A DNA stretch of 64,000 nt from Ruminococcus sp. YE282 (GTDB lineage: Bacteria; Bacillota; Clostridia; Oscillospirales; Acutalibacteraceae), in contig FMUV01000004.1 in assembly GCA_900101355.1 (NCBI GenBank), forward strand, positions 46,343-110,342, written 5' to 3'. Positions 19,992-28,809 of this stretch are shown here, piece by piece. The number at the start of each line of letters is the position of its first letter. The stretch's first letter is position 1. Both the position numbers and the translations under genes were made by a program. The notes beneath the pieces were generated by a model. That model was not told the DNA's origin, did no database searches, and saw only the letters and a program-made list of their open reading frames with translations.

Positions 19992-22484
19992 ATGGATAAC
20001 GAACAGATGAATGATCAGCAGAATGAAAAAAGGATAATCGACGTTGATTTGCGGCAGGAAATGCGCAAGAGCTTTCTTGATTACTCTATGAGTGTAATTG
20101 TTGCGAGAGCTTTGCCTGATGTACGTGACGGACTAAAGCCTGTTCACCGCCGTATTCTTTACACGATGTATGAAAGAGGTCTTGAACCGTCAAAGCCGTA
20201 TCATAAATGTGCCGATACGGTTGGTTCTGTGCTTGGTGCTTATCACCCGCACGGTGACGCTTCGGTTTACGACGCAATGGTTAGACTTGCTCAGGATTTC
20301 TCAATGAGATATATGCTTGTTGACGGTCACGGAAACTTTGGTTCCGTTGACGGCGACCCGCCTGCTGCCTATCGTTATACCGAGGCTCGTATGAGCAAGA
20401 TAGCAATGGATATGCTCACGGATATTAACAAAGATACGGTAGATTTTATTCCGAACTATGATGACAGACTTAAAGAGCCTGTTGTGCTTCCAAGCCGTTT
20501 TCCTAACCTGCTTGTAAACGGCTCAAGCGGTATTGCCGTCGGTATGGCAACCGAGATTCCGCCGCATAATCTTGGCGAAACAATAGACGCAGTCTGTGCC
20601 CTTATTGATAATCCTGACGCCGAAGTTGCAGAACTTATGGAGTATATGCCCGGTCCTGACTTTCCGACAGGCGGAATCATTATGGGCAGAAGCGGCATAA
20701 GGGCTGCATATGCAACAGGAAGAGGAAAAATAACCGTTCGTGCCAGAACAGAAATAGTCGAGGCTAAAAACGGAAGATATAAGATTATTGTAACCGAGCT
20801 TCCTTACAAGGTAAACAAGGCAAGACTTATTGAGAATATCGCAAATCTTGTAAAAGACAAGCGCATTGAGGGAATCTCAAACATTGAAGACCATTCCGAC
20901 AGAATCGGTATGCATATTGAAATTGACGTTAAACGTGACGCATCTCCCGAAATTGTGCTGAATCAATTGTTTTCATATACACAGCTTCAGACAACTTTTG
21001 GCGCAATTATGCTTGCAATTGTTGACGGAGAGCCAAAAATTTTGACTCTCAAGGATATGCTCAAATGCTATATTGACTTTCAGGAAGAAATTATCCGCAG
21101 ACGTACTGAGTTTGACCTGAAAAAGGCTCAGGACAGGGCTCACATTCTTGAAGGCTTAAAGGTTGCAATAGACTATATTGACGAAGTTATTGCAATTATT
21201 CGCCGCAGCAAGGATTTGCCGAGCGCAAGAGCTGCCCTTATGGAGAGATTCAGGCTTGATGAGGTTCAGGCGCAGGCAATTGTTCAGATGCGTCTCGGAC
21301 AGCTCACAAATATGGAGCGTACAAGGATAGAGGAAGAAATTGCAGCTTTGCAGGCAAAAATTAAAGAATATATTGAAATACTTGAAAGCGAAACAAGAAA
21401 GCTTGAAATTGTTAAGGAAGAGCTTATTGCAATTCGCAACAAGTATGCTGACCCAAGAAGAACAGAGATTTGCGCGGTAAGCGGCGAGGTTGATATTGAA
21501 GACCTTATTCCGCAGGAGGAATGTGTGCTTACGCTTACACGTTTCGGCTACGTAAAACGTCTTGCCGTTGATACCTACAAAATTCAGCGCAGAGGCGGAC
21601 GAGGCGTTTCGGGAATGTCAAGGCGTGAAGAGGACGTTGCCACCGAAATGTTTATCATCAATTCTCACGATTATGTGCTGTTTTTTACAGACAAGGGCAG
21701 AGTTTACAGACTCAAATGCTATGAGGTTCCCGAGGGCAGCAGACAGTCAAAGGGTATTAACATTGCAAACCTTCTTCCGCTTGCTTCGAATGAGAACGTT
21801 ACGTCAATGATAAGAGTGCCGGAGTTTGACGAAGAAAAATATTTGATTATGGTTACACGCCAGGGAATTATCAAGAGAATTTCCCTTAATGCTTATAACA
21901 CGGCACGCAAGGGCGGACTGATTGCTCTTGAACTTAACGAGGGCGACGAGCTTGCTTGGGTTAGAATGACCGACGGCAATGACCAGGTTATTGTTGCAAC
22001 CAAAAAGGGTGTTGCAATTCGCTTTAAGGAAACCGACGTACGTGCCATGGGAAGACAGGCAAGGGGCGTTAAGGCACTTAGCCTGAAAGAGGGCGATGTT
22101 GTCGTAGGAATGAGTGTTGTCCGTGAGGGCGGATATGTTCTTACCGTTTCTGAAACAGGCTACGGCAGACTTTCAAGCCCTGATGATTACCGTGTTCAAA
22201 GCCGTGGCGGTAAGGGCCTTACCAACTACCACGTTGAAAAATACGGTGATGTTGCCGCAATTAAGGTTGTTGACCTCGACGATGATATTATCATTATTTC
22301 GCAGGACGGCATTATTATAAGAATCGCCGCCGAATCAATCAGAATTTGTTCGCGTCCGTCAAAGGGCGTTACCGTTATGAAAATCGGTGACGGCGATAAG
22401 GTTGTTACGGTTGCACGTGCTCCTCACGAAGCCGAGGACGGTGATTCAGACGAGGATGTTTCCGAAGAACCGACAGATGATTAA
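19992..22484 (+). CDS. gyrA: DNA gyrase subunit A
   Basis: The breakage-reunion subunit of gyrase. It has [19 protein letters not shown], the quinolone-region motif [17 protein letters not shown], the catalytic tyrosine Y129 in [24 protein letters not shown], and a C-terminal beta-pinwheel with the GyrA box [10 protein letters not shown]. Length is 830 residues. Residue 90 is alanine where E. coli has Ser83, as in the intrinsically less sensitive M. tuberculosis GyrA. The acidic tail ends at a TAA after EEPTDD. Fifteen more acidic in-frame codons follow, before TAA-TAA at 22530-22535, so the tail seems shortened by a late nonsense change. Confidence 0.98.
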   Translation: MDNEQMNDQQNEKRIIDVDLRQEMRKSFLDYSMSVIVARALPDVRDGLKPVHRRILYTMYERGLEPSKPYHKCADTVGSVLGAYHPHGDASVYDAMVRLAQDFSMRYMLVDGHGNFGSVDGDPPAAYRYTEARMSKIAMDMLTDINKDTVDFIPNYDDRLKEPVVLPSRFPNLLVNGSSGIAVGMATEIPPHNLGETIDAVCALIDNPDAEVAELMEYMPGPDFPTGGIIMGRSGIRAAYATGRGKITVRARTEIVEAKNGRYKIIVTELPYKVNKARLIENIANLVKDKRIEGISNIEDHSDRIGMHIEIDVKRDASPEIVLNQLFSYTQLQTTFGAIMLAIVDGEPKILTLKDMLKCYIDFQEEIIRRRTEFDLKKAQDRAHILEGLKVAIDYIDEVIAIIRRSKDLPSARAALMERFRLDEVQAQAIVQMRLGQLTNMERTRIEEEIAALQAKIKEYIEILESETRKLEIVKEELIAIRNKYADPRRTEICAVSGEVDIEDLIPQEECVLTLTRFGYVKRLAVDTYKIQRRGGRGVSGMSRREEDVATEMFIINSHDYVLFFTDKGRVYRLKCYEVPEGSRQSKGINIANLLPLASNENVTSMIRVPEFDEEKYLIMVTRQGIIKRISLNAYNTARKGGLIALELNEGDELAWVRMTDGNDQVIVATKKGVAIRFKETDVRAMGRQARGVKALSLKEGDVVVGMSVVREGGYVLTVSETGYGRLSSPDDYRVQSRGGKGLTNYHVEKYGDVAAIKVVDLDDDIIIISQDGIIIRIAAESIRICSRPSKGVTVMKIGDGDKVVTVARAPHEAEDGDSDEDVSEEPTDD

Positions 22485-22740
22485 TCAACAGAATCCGAAG
22501 CTGAAACGGTTGAAGAGAATACAGCGGAATAATAAATACAGTTAAAGATTTTTTCACCTATAAGGTGAGTGGCACATCAAAATTTCAGCGTAATTTTATA
22601 ATTTTACACGGAAACGCTGAGGAGATAATGCCCTTGCACCGCTTGCAATTGCGTGTACGCTAAGATTTTTGTAAGCAAATCAAGGGTATTGTTCTGATTT
22701 TAACAAGACAATAAATCGGGCGGATAGAAATATCCGCCCT
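22485..22740. other. Region after gyrA: tail remnant, intergenic repeat, hairpin
   Basis: 22485-22529 continues the gyrA frame as an acidic peptide (STESEAETVEEN...). From about 22554 comes a palindrome TCACCT-ATA-AGGTGA and a segment with ATCAAAATTTCAGCG, also found in the elements near 30840 and 60790. A 9-bp hairpin GGGCGGATA-GAAA-TATCCGCCC lies at 22718-22739 but lacks a good T run on either side. Confidence 0.5.
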
Positions 22741-22770
22741 GCAAACTATTGGTTCAATATGAGGCAGCAT

Positions 22771-23490
22771 ATGAAAAGATTAGTTTCAATTCTTACAATT
22801 TTCTCAATGATATGCGGAGCAGTTGGTTTTTCTGCCTGCAACACAAACGACAGCAAACTGAATATTGAACAACCGACGCAGTCTGCGTCAAATGACGAAA
22901 TTTATCCTGCACAGAACCTAAATTCAACAGAAGACAGCGATAATGTAAACGGAAAGCGATTTTCTCTTACGCTTGAAGGTTTTGTTGAAAAATATAATAA
23001 TATTCAAAACAGCCTCGGAAATGACGAAAAGCTGAGCGTCGGCGGCTGGAAGAAAAACGGTGAAGCCGTTAATGATAATAACGGCGTGAAAATCCAATAC
23101 TATTACTATGACGACAAAGACATAAATTATACGGCAACCGTTGAGGTTGAAAGCCAAAAGCTTCTTAATATCGGCTGCGGCACCACAACAAGCAAGTTTA
23201 TGGCGCAGGAAGACAACGCAGAAAATGGTAATCAGACGATAAAAAAGGCGGCGATTATGGCAGAAGCCGCATGTCAGTTTCCAAGCGGCAGCGAAGAATT
23301 TTTGCAGAATATTTTTTATCGAATCACTACCGAAAGTTCCGACTCAATTTGGTATCAGGGATTTGTGTTTTCTTTGAGCACAAAAGAGGATAAGAATGAC
23401 AGCAAAAACAATGTTCTGTTGTTTAGAGTATTCCCAATTAAAGATGAATTAAAGGAAGAATGGAATCTTTCGGAATACGGCAGTAATTAA
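22771..23490 (+). CDS. Putative lipoprotein, unknown function
   Basis: A 239-residue secreted protein with a lipoprotein signal peptide: MKRLVSILTIF...GFSAC, where the cysteine would be lipidated. After an acidic, Ser/Asn-rich linker the domain contains a SLTLEGFVEKYNNI helix, YYYYDDKDINYTATVEVE strands, and a helix with AAIMAEAACQFPSGSEEFLQ. I do not recognise a named family. The ATG at 22771 is preceded by GAGG; the ATG 12 bases upstream lacks a ribosome site. It follows the gyrA region and precedes the tRNA cluster. No nearby gene explains its role. Confidence 0.8.
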   Translation: MKRLVSILTIFSMICGAVGFSACNTNDSKLNIEQPTQSASNDEIYPAQNLNSTEDSDNVNGKRFSLTLEGFVEKYNNIQNSLGNDEKLSVGGWKKNGEAVNDNNGVKIQYYYYDDKDINYTATVEVESQKLLNIGCGTTTSKFMAQEDNAENGNQTIKKAAIMAEAACQFPSGSEEFLQNIFYRITTESSDSIWYQGFVFSLSTKEDKNDSKNNVLLFRVFPIKDELKEEWNLSEYGSN

Positions 23491-23556
23491 ATTTTATGGA
23501 TATTTTTCAGTCATTTTGACAAAAATAAAAAAATTTAAAAAATTTGCAAAAAAGTA

Positions 23557-23585
23557 TTGACAAAACGGACTTCTTACAATATAAT
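23557..23585 (+). promoter_or_regulatory. Consensus promoter of the Met-Glu-Leu tRNA cluster
   Basis: Perfect TTGACA (23557-23562), exactly 17 bases, perfect TATAAT (23580-23585), 34 bases before the first tRNA. Confidence 0.93.
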
Positions 23586-23619
23586 AGAACTTGCTGATTT
23601 TAAGTATCGGCAAAAACAT

Positions 23620-23696
23620 GGCGGAATAGCTCAGCTGGCTAGAGCATTCGGTTCATACCCGAAGTGTCGTAGGTTCAAGTCCTATTTCCGCTACCA
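23620..23696 (+). tRNA. tRNA-Met (CAT), elongator
   Basis: 77 bases including encoded CCA. Acceptor stem GGCGGAA / TTCCGCT starts with a G-U pair; anticodon stem TTCGG-TTCATAC-CCGAA has CAT at 23654-23656; T-arm GTTCAAGTC is present. It lacks the initiator features, so elongator Met is most likely; a lysidine-modified Ile tRNA is a less likely alternative. Confidence 0.93.
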
Positions 23697-23701
23697 TATC
23701 T

Positions 23702-23776
23702 GGCCCGGTGGTCAAGCGGTTAAGACACCGCCCTTTCACGGCGGTAACACGAGTTCGATTCTCGTCCGGGTCACCA
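23702..23776 (+). tRNA. tRNA-Glu (TTC)
   Basis: 75 bases with encoded CCA; anticodon stem CCGCC-CTTTCAC-GGCGG gives anticodon TTC; T-loop GTTCGATTC. It lies 5 bases after tRNA-Met in the same transcript. Confidence 0.94.
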
Positions 23777-23784
23777 AACTTTAT

Positions 23785-23872
23785 GCCGGTGTGGTGGAAT
23801 AGGCAGACACAAGGGACTTAAAATCCCTCGGACTAATACTCCGTACCGGTTCAAGTCCGGTCACCGGCACCA
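23785..23872 (+). tRNA. tRNA-Leu (TAA)
   Basis: 88 bases with encoded CCA and the long variable arm of class II tRNAs. The anticodon stem AGGGA-CTTAAAA-TCCCT gives TAA; acceptor GCCGGTG pairs with CACCGGC. Confidence 0.95.
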
Positions 23873-23903
23873 AGACAGTTGGAATCAACTGTCTTATTTT
23901 TTG
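23872..23903 (+). terminator. Terminator of the tRNA cluster
   Basis: AGACAGTT-GGAATC-AACTGTCT stem-loop followed by TATTTTTTG, immediately after tRNA-Leu. Confidence 0.92.
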
Positions 23904-24060
23904 TCCAAATTCAGTATTTTATCGAACCTTATCGAAGTTTTTATGCCCGAATTTGTCGGCTGTAATTTATGCTGTCACTATCAGGATTTTGAAAACCCTC
24001 GAATAAAGAGGCTCAATGTCAATAGTTTGGGTAATTCTGAAGAAATGAGTACTTGATTAG

Positions 24061-24095
24061 ACAAGCGGTAGTTATAAAGCTACCGCTTGTTTTTA
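24061..24095 (+). terminator. Strong terminator hairpin without an adjacent gene
   Basis: Perfect 11-bp stem ACAAGCGGTAG / CTACCGCTTGT followed by TTTTTAT. The 150 bases before it (23904-24060) show no gene that I recognise, so it may belong to a lost gene or a small RNA. Confidence 0.8.
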
Positions 24096-24254
24096 TAAGC
24101 TTTATTAATACAGCAACTTTTATTTAAATCTGAGTAATCCCCCCGGTTTATCTTTAAAGGGGTGAGCCTATAACTGATTTATAAGATATGCAAAGGGAAA
24201 TTTGGTGTGAGGACAATAACTTTTGTTAAATGACTGTAATTTTCTCGTTACTTC

Positions 24255-24500
24255 GTGGCGAGAGGTATTTGTACTAAGATTATAGACCTTTGCACAAAAT
24301 ACATCAAAATCACGGTTGAAGACACTACGTTAATTCAAAAGGCAATTGCCGATATTACCACTCTTGACAATAACCAAAAAGTTCTTGCCGATGTGGATGG
24401 TGACGGTGAAATTTCAGCTTTTGATGTAACTTTGATTCAAAAATATATTGTCGGTGGTTATCAAAATACAGGGCTTGTCGGGATGACTGCAAATATTTAA
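24255..24500 (+). pseudogene. Remnant of a dockerin-containing protein
   Basis: Only the C-terminal end of a type I dockerin remains. From about 24303 the frame reads ITVEDTTLIQKAIADIT and then a complete second repeat ADVDGDGEISAFDVTLIQKY. The first calcium loop is cut at its start and no signal peptide or catalytic domain precedes it; a stop codon sits at 24237-24239 in the same frame. The cut lies next to CTAAGATTATA, the reverse complement of the start of the intergenic repeat family. The end (IVGGYQNTG) closely matches the dockerin of the LRR protein at 48742-49687. A hairpin terminator follows. Confidence 0.8.
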
Positions 24501-24551
24501 TTAGTTACTTTTTAAATTGATACATACAACTCCGCGTTTATTTAACATTTT

Positions 24552-24586
24552 AAGGCTCTGCTTTTTGCGGGGCTTTAATTTTTTCG
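24552..24586 (+). terminator. Terminator after the dockerin remnant
   Basis: AAGGCTCTGC-TTTTT-GCGGGGCTTT stem with several wobble pairs, followed by AATTTTTT. Confidence 0.65.
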
Positions 24587-24702
24587 ATAAAAAGTTTAAA
24601 AGTTTAATTTTCTTTGTACTTTTAAGTTATTTGATTAAGTATATTCGGGAATTTTCAAAATCATTTGATACAATCCGACATCTTTGCCACGTCAAAAAAT
24701 GC

Positions 24703-24731
24703 TTGCAATAGATGCGATATGATATTATAAT
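24703..24731 (+). promoter_or_regulatory. ddl-murF promoter
   Basis: TTGCAA (24703-24708), 17-base spacer, TATAAT (24726-24731), about 60 bases upstream of ddl. Confidence 0.75.
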
Positions 24732-24793
24732 GTATAAGAGTAAAAATTTTTAATATTAGAAGTAAATTTGTAATATGAAACAGGGGTATTTTT

Positions 24794-25831
24794 ATGAGAA
24801 TTGTTGTTCTTGCAGGCGGACTCAGCACAGAGCGTGATGTTTCAATTTCATCAGGTATTTTGGTTGCTGACGCACTCAGAAAAAAGGGACACGAGGTCGT
24901 TTTGCTTGATGTATTTACAGGTTATGAAGAAAATATCTGCGATATTGACGCTTTGTTCAAAAATAATTACAGTTTTGTTGATAAGATAAATGTCGGAGAA
25001 AAAATTTCCGATATAAGCGAGGTTAAGGAAAATCGTCTTGATAAGTCGGACAGATTTATCGGCAGCAATGTTATTGAAATTTGCAGTTATGCCGACATTA
25101 CTTTTCTTGCGCTTCACGGCGGCGAGGGCGAAAACGGTCAGATTCAGGCTGCATTTGACTTGCTCGGAGTAAAATACACGGGTTCGGGCTATCTTGGTTC
25201 TGCACTCGGTATGCACAAAGGACTTACCAAAAGCGTTCTTGTGCAAAACAAGGTTCTTACGCCAAAGGGCGAAGTGTTTAAGTCAGCACAGGAAGCTGAA
25301 AAATGGAATACTTTCCCCTGTGTTGTAAAACCGTGTTCAGGCGGTTCAAGCGTTGGAATAACCGCCGCTAACAACAAGGAAGAATATGTTAAGTCGGTAA
25401 AAGAAGCCTTTGGATACGGCGAAAACGAGATTGTTGTTGAGCAGTTTGTTAAGGGAAGAGAATTCTCCGTAGGTTTGCTCGGCGGAAGGGCTTTGCCACC
25501 GATTGAAATTATTCCGAAATCCGGATTTTATGATTATGCCGCAAAGTATCAGGCAGGCGCAACGTTGGAAATTTGTCCTGCCGATATTGACGAAGCAACC
25601 GACAAAAAATTGCGTGAGTCTGCCGAAGCCGCATACAAGGCGCTTTATCTTGAAAATTATGCAAGAATTGACTTCATTCTTGATGAAAACGGCGAGGCAT
25701 ACTGCCTTGAAGCCAACACCTTGCCGGGAATGACTCCGACAAGCCTGCTTCCTCAGGAGGCTGCGGTTGAGGGCATGAGCTATGCCGATTTGTGCGAAAA
25801 AATAATTGAAATCTCACTTAACAAAAAATAA
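24794..25831 (+). CDS. ddl: D-alanine--D-alanine ligase
   Basis: Ddl joins two D-alanines with ATP for the peptidoglycan stem. In 345 residues it has the N-terminal VLAGGLSTERDVSISSG, LALHGGEGENGQIQ, the ATP-grasp core (PCVVKPCSGGSSVGI, VEQFVKGREFSVGLL) and the metal-binding CLEANTLPGMTPTSLLPQ. The substrate-pocket region AKYQAGATLEICPA suggests D-Ala-D-Ala rather than D-Lac activity, though this is not conclusive. GGGG precedes the ATG. murF follows after 54 bases, so the two consecutive pathway steps are co-transcribed. Confidence 0.95.
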   Translation: MRIVVLAGGLSTERDVSISSGILVADALRKKGHEVVLLDVFTGYEENICDIDALFKNNYSFVDKINVGEKISDISEVKENRLDKSDRFIGSNVIEICSYADITFLALHGGEGENGQIQAAFDLLGVKYTGSGYLGSALGMHKGLTKSVLVQNKVLTPKGEVFKSAQEAEKWNTFPCVVKPCSGGSSVGITAANNKEEYVKSVKEAFGYGENEIVVEQFVKGREFSVGLLGGRALPPIEIIPKSGFYDYAAKYQAGATLEICPADIDEATDKKLRESAEAAYKALYLENYARIDFILDENGEAYCLEANTLPGMTPTSLLPQEAAVEGMSYADLCEKIIEISLNKK

Positions 25832-25885
25832 ATTCTTGAATCAGATGATTTAGCAATCATATTTCTGGTTATTTCGGAGTAAAAA

Positions 25886-27235
25886 ATGAAACCATTTACA
25901 CTTGAAGAAATTGCTGCGGCGTGCGGCGGAAAATATGTCGGAGACGCAGAAAAAAAGCAGTTGTGCATCACGTCGGTTGAACGTGACAGCCGCTGCATAA
26001 AAGACGGTTCGCTTTTTCTTGCAATAAAAGGAGAACGTGTTGACGGTCACGATTATATCGAAAAATGTTTTGAAAGCGGAGCTTGCTGTGCTGTTTGCAA
26101 AAAACCTCCGATTAATGTTCAAAAACCTTATATTTTAGTTGATTCCACTCTTGAAGCGGTTAAGAAGATTGCCAAGGCTTACCGTGAAAAGTTTAATATT
26201 CCGATAGTCGGCGTGTCGGGCAGCGTTGGCAAAACTTCAACAAAAGAAATGCTCTATGCCGTGCTTTCTCAAAAATTTAAGACCCATAAAACAGAGGGTA
26301 ACCTCAATAACGAGCTCGGTGTGCCGCTTACAATTCTTTCAATGCCGGAGAACACAGAAGCCGCTGTAATTGAAATGGGAATTTCTGATTTTGGCGAAAT
26401 GTCAAGACTTGCTCAGATTGTTCAGCCTACCGTTTGTGTTCTGACAATTATAGGTTGCTGTCATCTTGAAAATTTAGGCGACCGTGACGGAGTTTGCAAA
26501 GCAAAGACAGAAATGTTTAAATTTGCCGCAGATAATGCTGAATTTGTGCTGAACGGCGATGACGACAAACTTGCACAAATTACCGATGTGAACGGCAAAA
26601 AGCCTATTTTTTTCGGACTTAAAAACAGCAACAGATATTATGCAGAGAATATTAAAAATAACGGTGAGGGCGGCGTAAGCTGTACGCTTTGTGCCGACGG
26701 CGACAAATTTGACGTTGTAATTCCCGCAATCGGTAACTATATGGTTTCCAATGCTCTTGCAGCCGTTGCAGTCGGCAGAATTTTGGGGCTGAGCGATGAG
26801 CAGCTCAAAAGCGGAGTTGAAGCGTATAAGACAGTGGGAAGCCGTGCACACGTGATTAACACGGGAAGAATCAGAATTATTGACGATTGTTACAATGCCA
26901 ATCCAACATCGGTTAAGGCTTCTCTTGATACACTGTCAAACTTTGACGGAAGAAAAATTGCTGTTCTCGGAGATATGAAAGAGCTTGGCAAAGAGGATTT
27001 AAAGCTTCACTTTGATACGGGTGTGTATGCAAAGTCGAAATCGGATGTTGTAATATCAATAGGCGAGTTGTCAAAAGAGTTGGCAAAGGGCGCAAAAGGA
27101 AAGTGGTTTGCGGATATTGAATCGGCAAAACCTGAGATTTTGTCGCAGATAAAAGACGGTGATACCGTGCTTGTCAAGGCTTCGCACTCAATGCAGTTTG
27201 AAAAGATTGTTGAATTTTTGAAAGCAAATTTTTGA
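25886..27235 (+). CDS. murF: UDP-MurNAc-tripeptide--D-alanyl-D-alanine ligase
   Basis: MurF adds the D-Ala-D-Ala made by Ddl to UDP-MurNAc-tripeptide. The 449-residue protein shows the N-terminal Mur ligase domain (FTLEEIAAACGG, SRCIKDGSLFLAIKGERVDG), the ATP site VSGSVGKTSTKEML, the LNNELGVPLTIL and EMGISDFGEMSRL blocks, and the C-terminal ligase domain (IDDCYNANPTSVKASLD, VLGDMKELG). It follows ddl and shares its promoter. Confidence 0.96.
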   Translation: MKPFTLEEIAAACGGKYVGDAEKKQLCITSVERDSRCIKDGSLFLAIKGERVDGHDYIEKCFESGACCAVCKKPPINVQKPYILVDSTLEAVKKIAKAYREKFNIPIVGVSGSVGKTSTKEMLYAVLSQKFKTHKTEGNLNNELGVPLTILSMPENTEAAVIEMGISDFGEMSRLAQIVQPTVCVLTIIGCCHLENLGDRDGVCKAKTEMFKFAADNAEFVLNGDDDKLAQITDVNGKKPIFFGLKNSNRYYAENIKNNGEGGVSCTLCADGDKFDVVIPAIGNYMVSNALAAVAVGRILGLSDEQLKSGVEAYKTVGSRAHVINTGRIRIIDDCYNANPTSVKASLDTLSNFDGRKIAVLGDMKELGKEDLKLHFDTGVYAKSKSDVVISIGELSKELAKGAKGKWFADIESAKPEILSQIKDGDTVLVKASHSMQFEKIVEFLKANF

Positions 27236-27358
27236 GCGTATAGAGACTTGAATAAATTTCATATTGTATTGTAAATTCTATGTCTTAATTCAGAAAAATC
27301 AAAAAAGTTATGTGAATTTAATATAGGAGAACCTATAAAATAATAAAGAAGGGCAGGA

Positions 27359-27991
27359 ATGGAAATGTCAGTTTTATATATGACGCATCCGTTAATAAAA
27401 CACAAAATTACTATTTTGCGCAAAGAAACCACCACAACCGGAGAATTTCGCAAGCTTATCGAAGAAATTGCGATGTTAATGGGATATGAGGCTCTTTCGG
27501 ATTTGCCGACAGAGGAAATATCCGTAAAAACTCCGATTGAAGAAACCGTTCAGCCTGTTATTGCAGGCAAAAAGCTTGCTGTTGTTCCGGTTTTGAGAGC
27601 CGGACTTGGAATGGTAAACGGCATTTTGGCTCTTGTTCCTACCGCAAAGGTAGGTCATATCGGTTTATATCGTGACCCGGTAACTCATGAGCCTCACGAG
27701 TATTACTGCAAACTTCCCGAAAAAATCGACCAGCGCCAGATTGTTGTTGTTGACCCAATGCTTGCAACAGGCGGTTCTGCTGTTGCGGCTGTTGATTACA
27801 TCAAACAGCACGGCGGCAAAAGAATCAAGTTTATGTCAATTATTGCTGCTCCGGAGGGTGTAAGCGAACTTATGAAGGCACACCCCGATATTCAGCTTTA
27901 TGTTGGCTGTCTTGACAGATGCCTCAACAAGGACGCATATATTTGTCCGGGTTTGGGTGACGCAGGCGACAGAATCTTCGGTACTCTGTAA
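27359..27991 (+). CDS. upp: Uracil phosphoribosyltransferase
   Basis: Upp converts uracil and PRPP to UMP in pyrimidine salvage. The 210-residue length is standard. N-terminal [17 protein letters not shown], the [12 protein letters not shown] block, the PRPP-binding loop [19 protein letters not shown], and the C-terminal [12 protein letters not shown] are all present. ATG codons at 27359 and 27365 are both usable; AAGGG precedes the first. It is separated from murF by 123 bases and ends at a hairpin terminator. Confidence 0.96.
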   Translation: MEMSVLYMTHPLIKHKITILRKETTTTGEFRKLIEEIAMLMGYEALSDLPTEEISVKTPIEETVQPVIAGKKLAVVPVLRAGLGMVNGILALVPTAKVGHIGLYRDPVTHEPHEYYCKLPEKIDQRQIVVVDPMLATGGSAVAAVDYIKQHGGKRIKFMSIIAAPEGVSELMKAHPDIQLYVGCLDRCLNKDAYICPGLGDAGDRIFGTL

Positions 27992-28062
27992 TACTTTGAT
28001 TTGCCTAAATAGTAAGCAAAATTAAGAAAAATTTTGAAATTATTTATTTCAGATAAAATTAT

Positions 28063-28106
28063 AAGCCGTATTGGATAAAGATTCCTAATACGGCTTTCTG
28101 TTTTGG
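28063..28106 (+). terminator. Terminator of upp
   Basis: Perfect 10-bp stem AAGCCGTATT / AATACGGCTT with a 14-base loop and a following TCTGTTTTGG tract. Confidence 0.75.
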
Positions 28107-28430
28107 TTTAATGTCTTTGAGTGTTAAAAGAAGTTTTAGTAAATAGTCGAGGTAACTCAAAAATAAATATTGATTTAGGCAAGCGGCGGTAAAGGATGAA
28201 CAAGTCCGCAAAAACGGACAATAGAAAAATACATAAATCCGTTAAAAAACACAACAGAAAAAAGTCTCCTATGACAGAACAAAATAAACTGTCATAGGAG
28301 GTTTTTATATTAAATATTTAAATGTTTTTAATATTTGATTATGTAACAGCAAAAGTGTTCCATTTTATATCAAAAAATATTTTTTATAATCGTTTTGCAT
28401 TTTTTATAATCAAAAACAAGTATAAAAAAA
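28107..28430. other. Intergenic region with a strong orphan hairpin
   Basis: Contains a 12-bp perfect stem CTCCTATGACAG / CTGTCATAGGAG (28266-28300) followed by GTTTTTAT, a convincing plus-strand terminator without an adjacent coding gene. Upstream, 28170-28240 holds GC-richer sequence (AGGCAAGCGGCGGTAAAGG, GTCCGCAAAAACGGAC hairpin) that I cannot assign. A small RNA ending at this terminator is possible but unproven. The rest is AT-rich. Confidence 0.5.
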
Positions 28431-28473
28431 CACAGTAAATAAGTCGTTTTTAGTAACTTTAGCTTATTTACTG
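28422..28473 (-). terminator. Terminator of tRNA-Thr, minus strand
   Basis: 11-bp stem CAGTAAATAAG / CTTATTTACTG with a 19-base loop; on the minus strand a GTTTTTTTATAC tract follows, 11 bases beyond the tRNA 3' end. Confidence 0.7.
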
Positions 28474-28483
28474 CGTTTCGCTG

Positions 28484-28559
28484 TGGAGCTGATAACGGGA
28501 TTTGAACCCGTGACCTCGTCCTTACCAAGGACGCACTCTACCTCCTGAGCTATATCAGC
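28484..28559 (-). tRNA. tRNA-Thr (GGT)
   Basis: 76 bases with encoded CCA on the minus strand. Acceptor GCTGATA / TATCAGC, D-arm TAGCTCAGGAGGTAGAG, anticodon stem CGTCC-TTGGTAA-GGACG with anticodon GGT, and T-arm GGGTTCAAATCCC. It is divergent from the rimP-nusA operon. Confidence 0.95.
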
Positions 28560-28698
28560 ATATTAAATTGTGATGCGGCATTTTGTATAAACACAACGTC
28601 CGAAAGTTATCATATCATATTTGATTGATAATTTCAAATGTTTTTTGAAAAAATTTTGAAAAATTTTTAAAATTTACATCAAATAATGCAAAAAACAC

Positions 28699-28727
28699 TT
28701 GATAACGCCTAAAATCGGTGTTATAAT
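28699..28727 (+). promoter_or_regulatory. Promoter of the rimP-nusA-infB operon
   Basis: TTGATA (28699-28704), 17-base spacer, perfect TATAAT (28722-28727). The predicted start near 28734 lies about 75 bases before rimP, leaving a leader with a prominent hairpin. Confidence 0.85.
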
Positions 28728-28750
28728 TTTAATGTTGAATATTTTAGACT

Positions 28751-28785
28751 AAGGAGTGGGCAGCAAACCCGCTCCTTTGTATTTA
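28751..28785 (+). promoter_or_regulatory. Leader hairpin of the rimP-nusA operon, possible attenuator
   Basis: AAGGAGTGGG pairs with CCCGCTCCTT (10 bp, one wobble) around a 7-base loop, followed by a T-rich tract (TTGTATTTATTATTTTG). It lies between the promoter and the rimP ribosome site (AGGAGG), so it resembles an intrinsic terminator in the leader. NusA is encoded downstream and acts on such hairpins, so autoregulation is plausible. Confidence 0.6.
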
Positions 28786-28809
28786 TTATTTTGCTTTAGG
28801 AGGTATCAT

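Noticed and set aside
22718-22739. Terminator after gyrA
   Set aside because: The 9-bp hairpin is perfect, but it is not followed by a T run in either direction, so I left it as a hairpin only.
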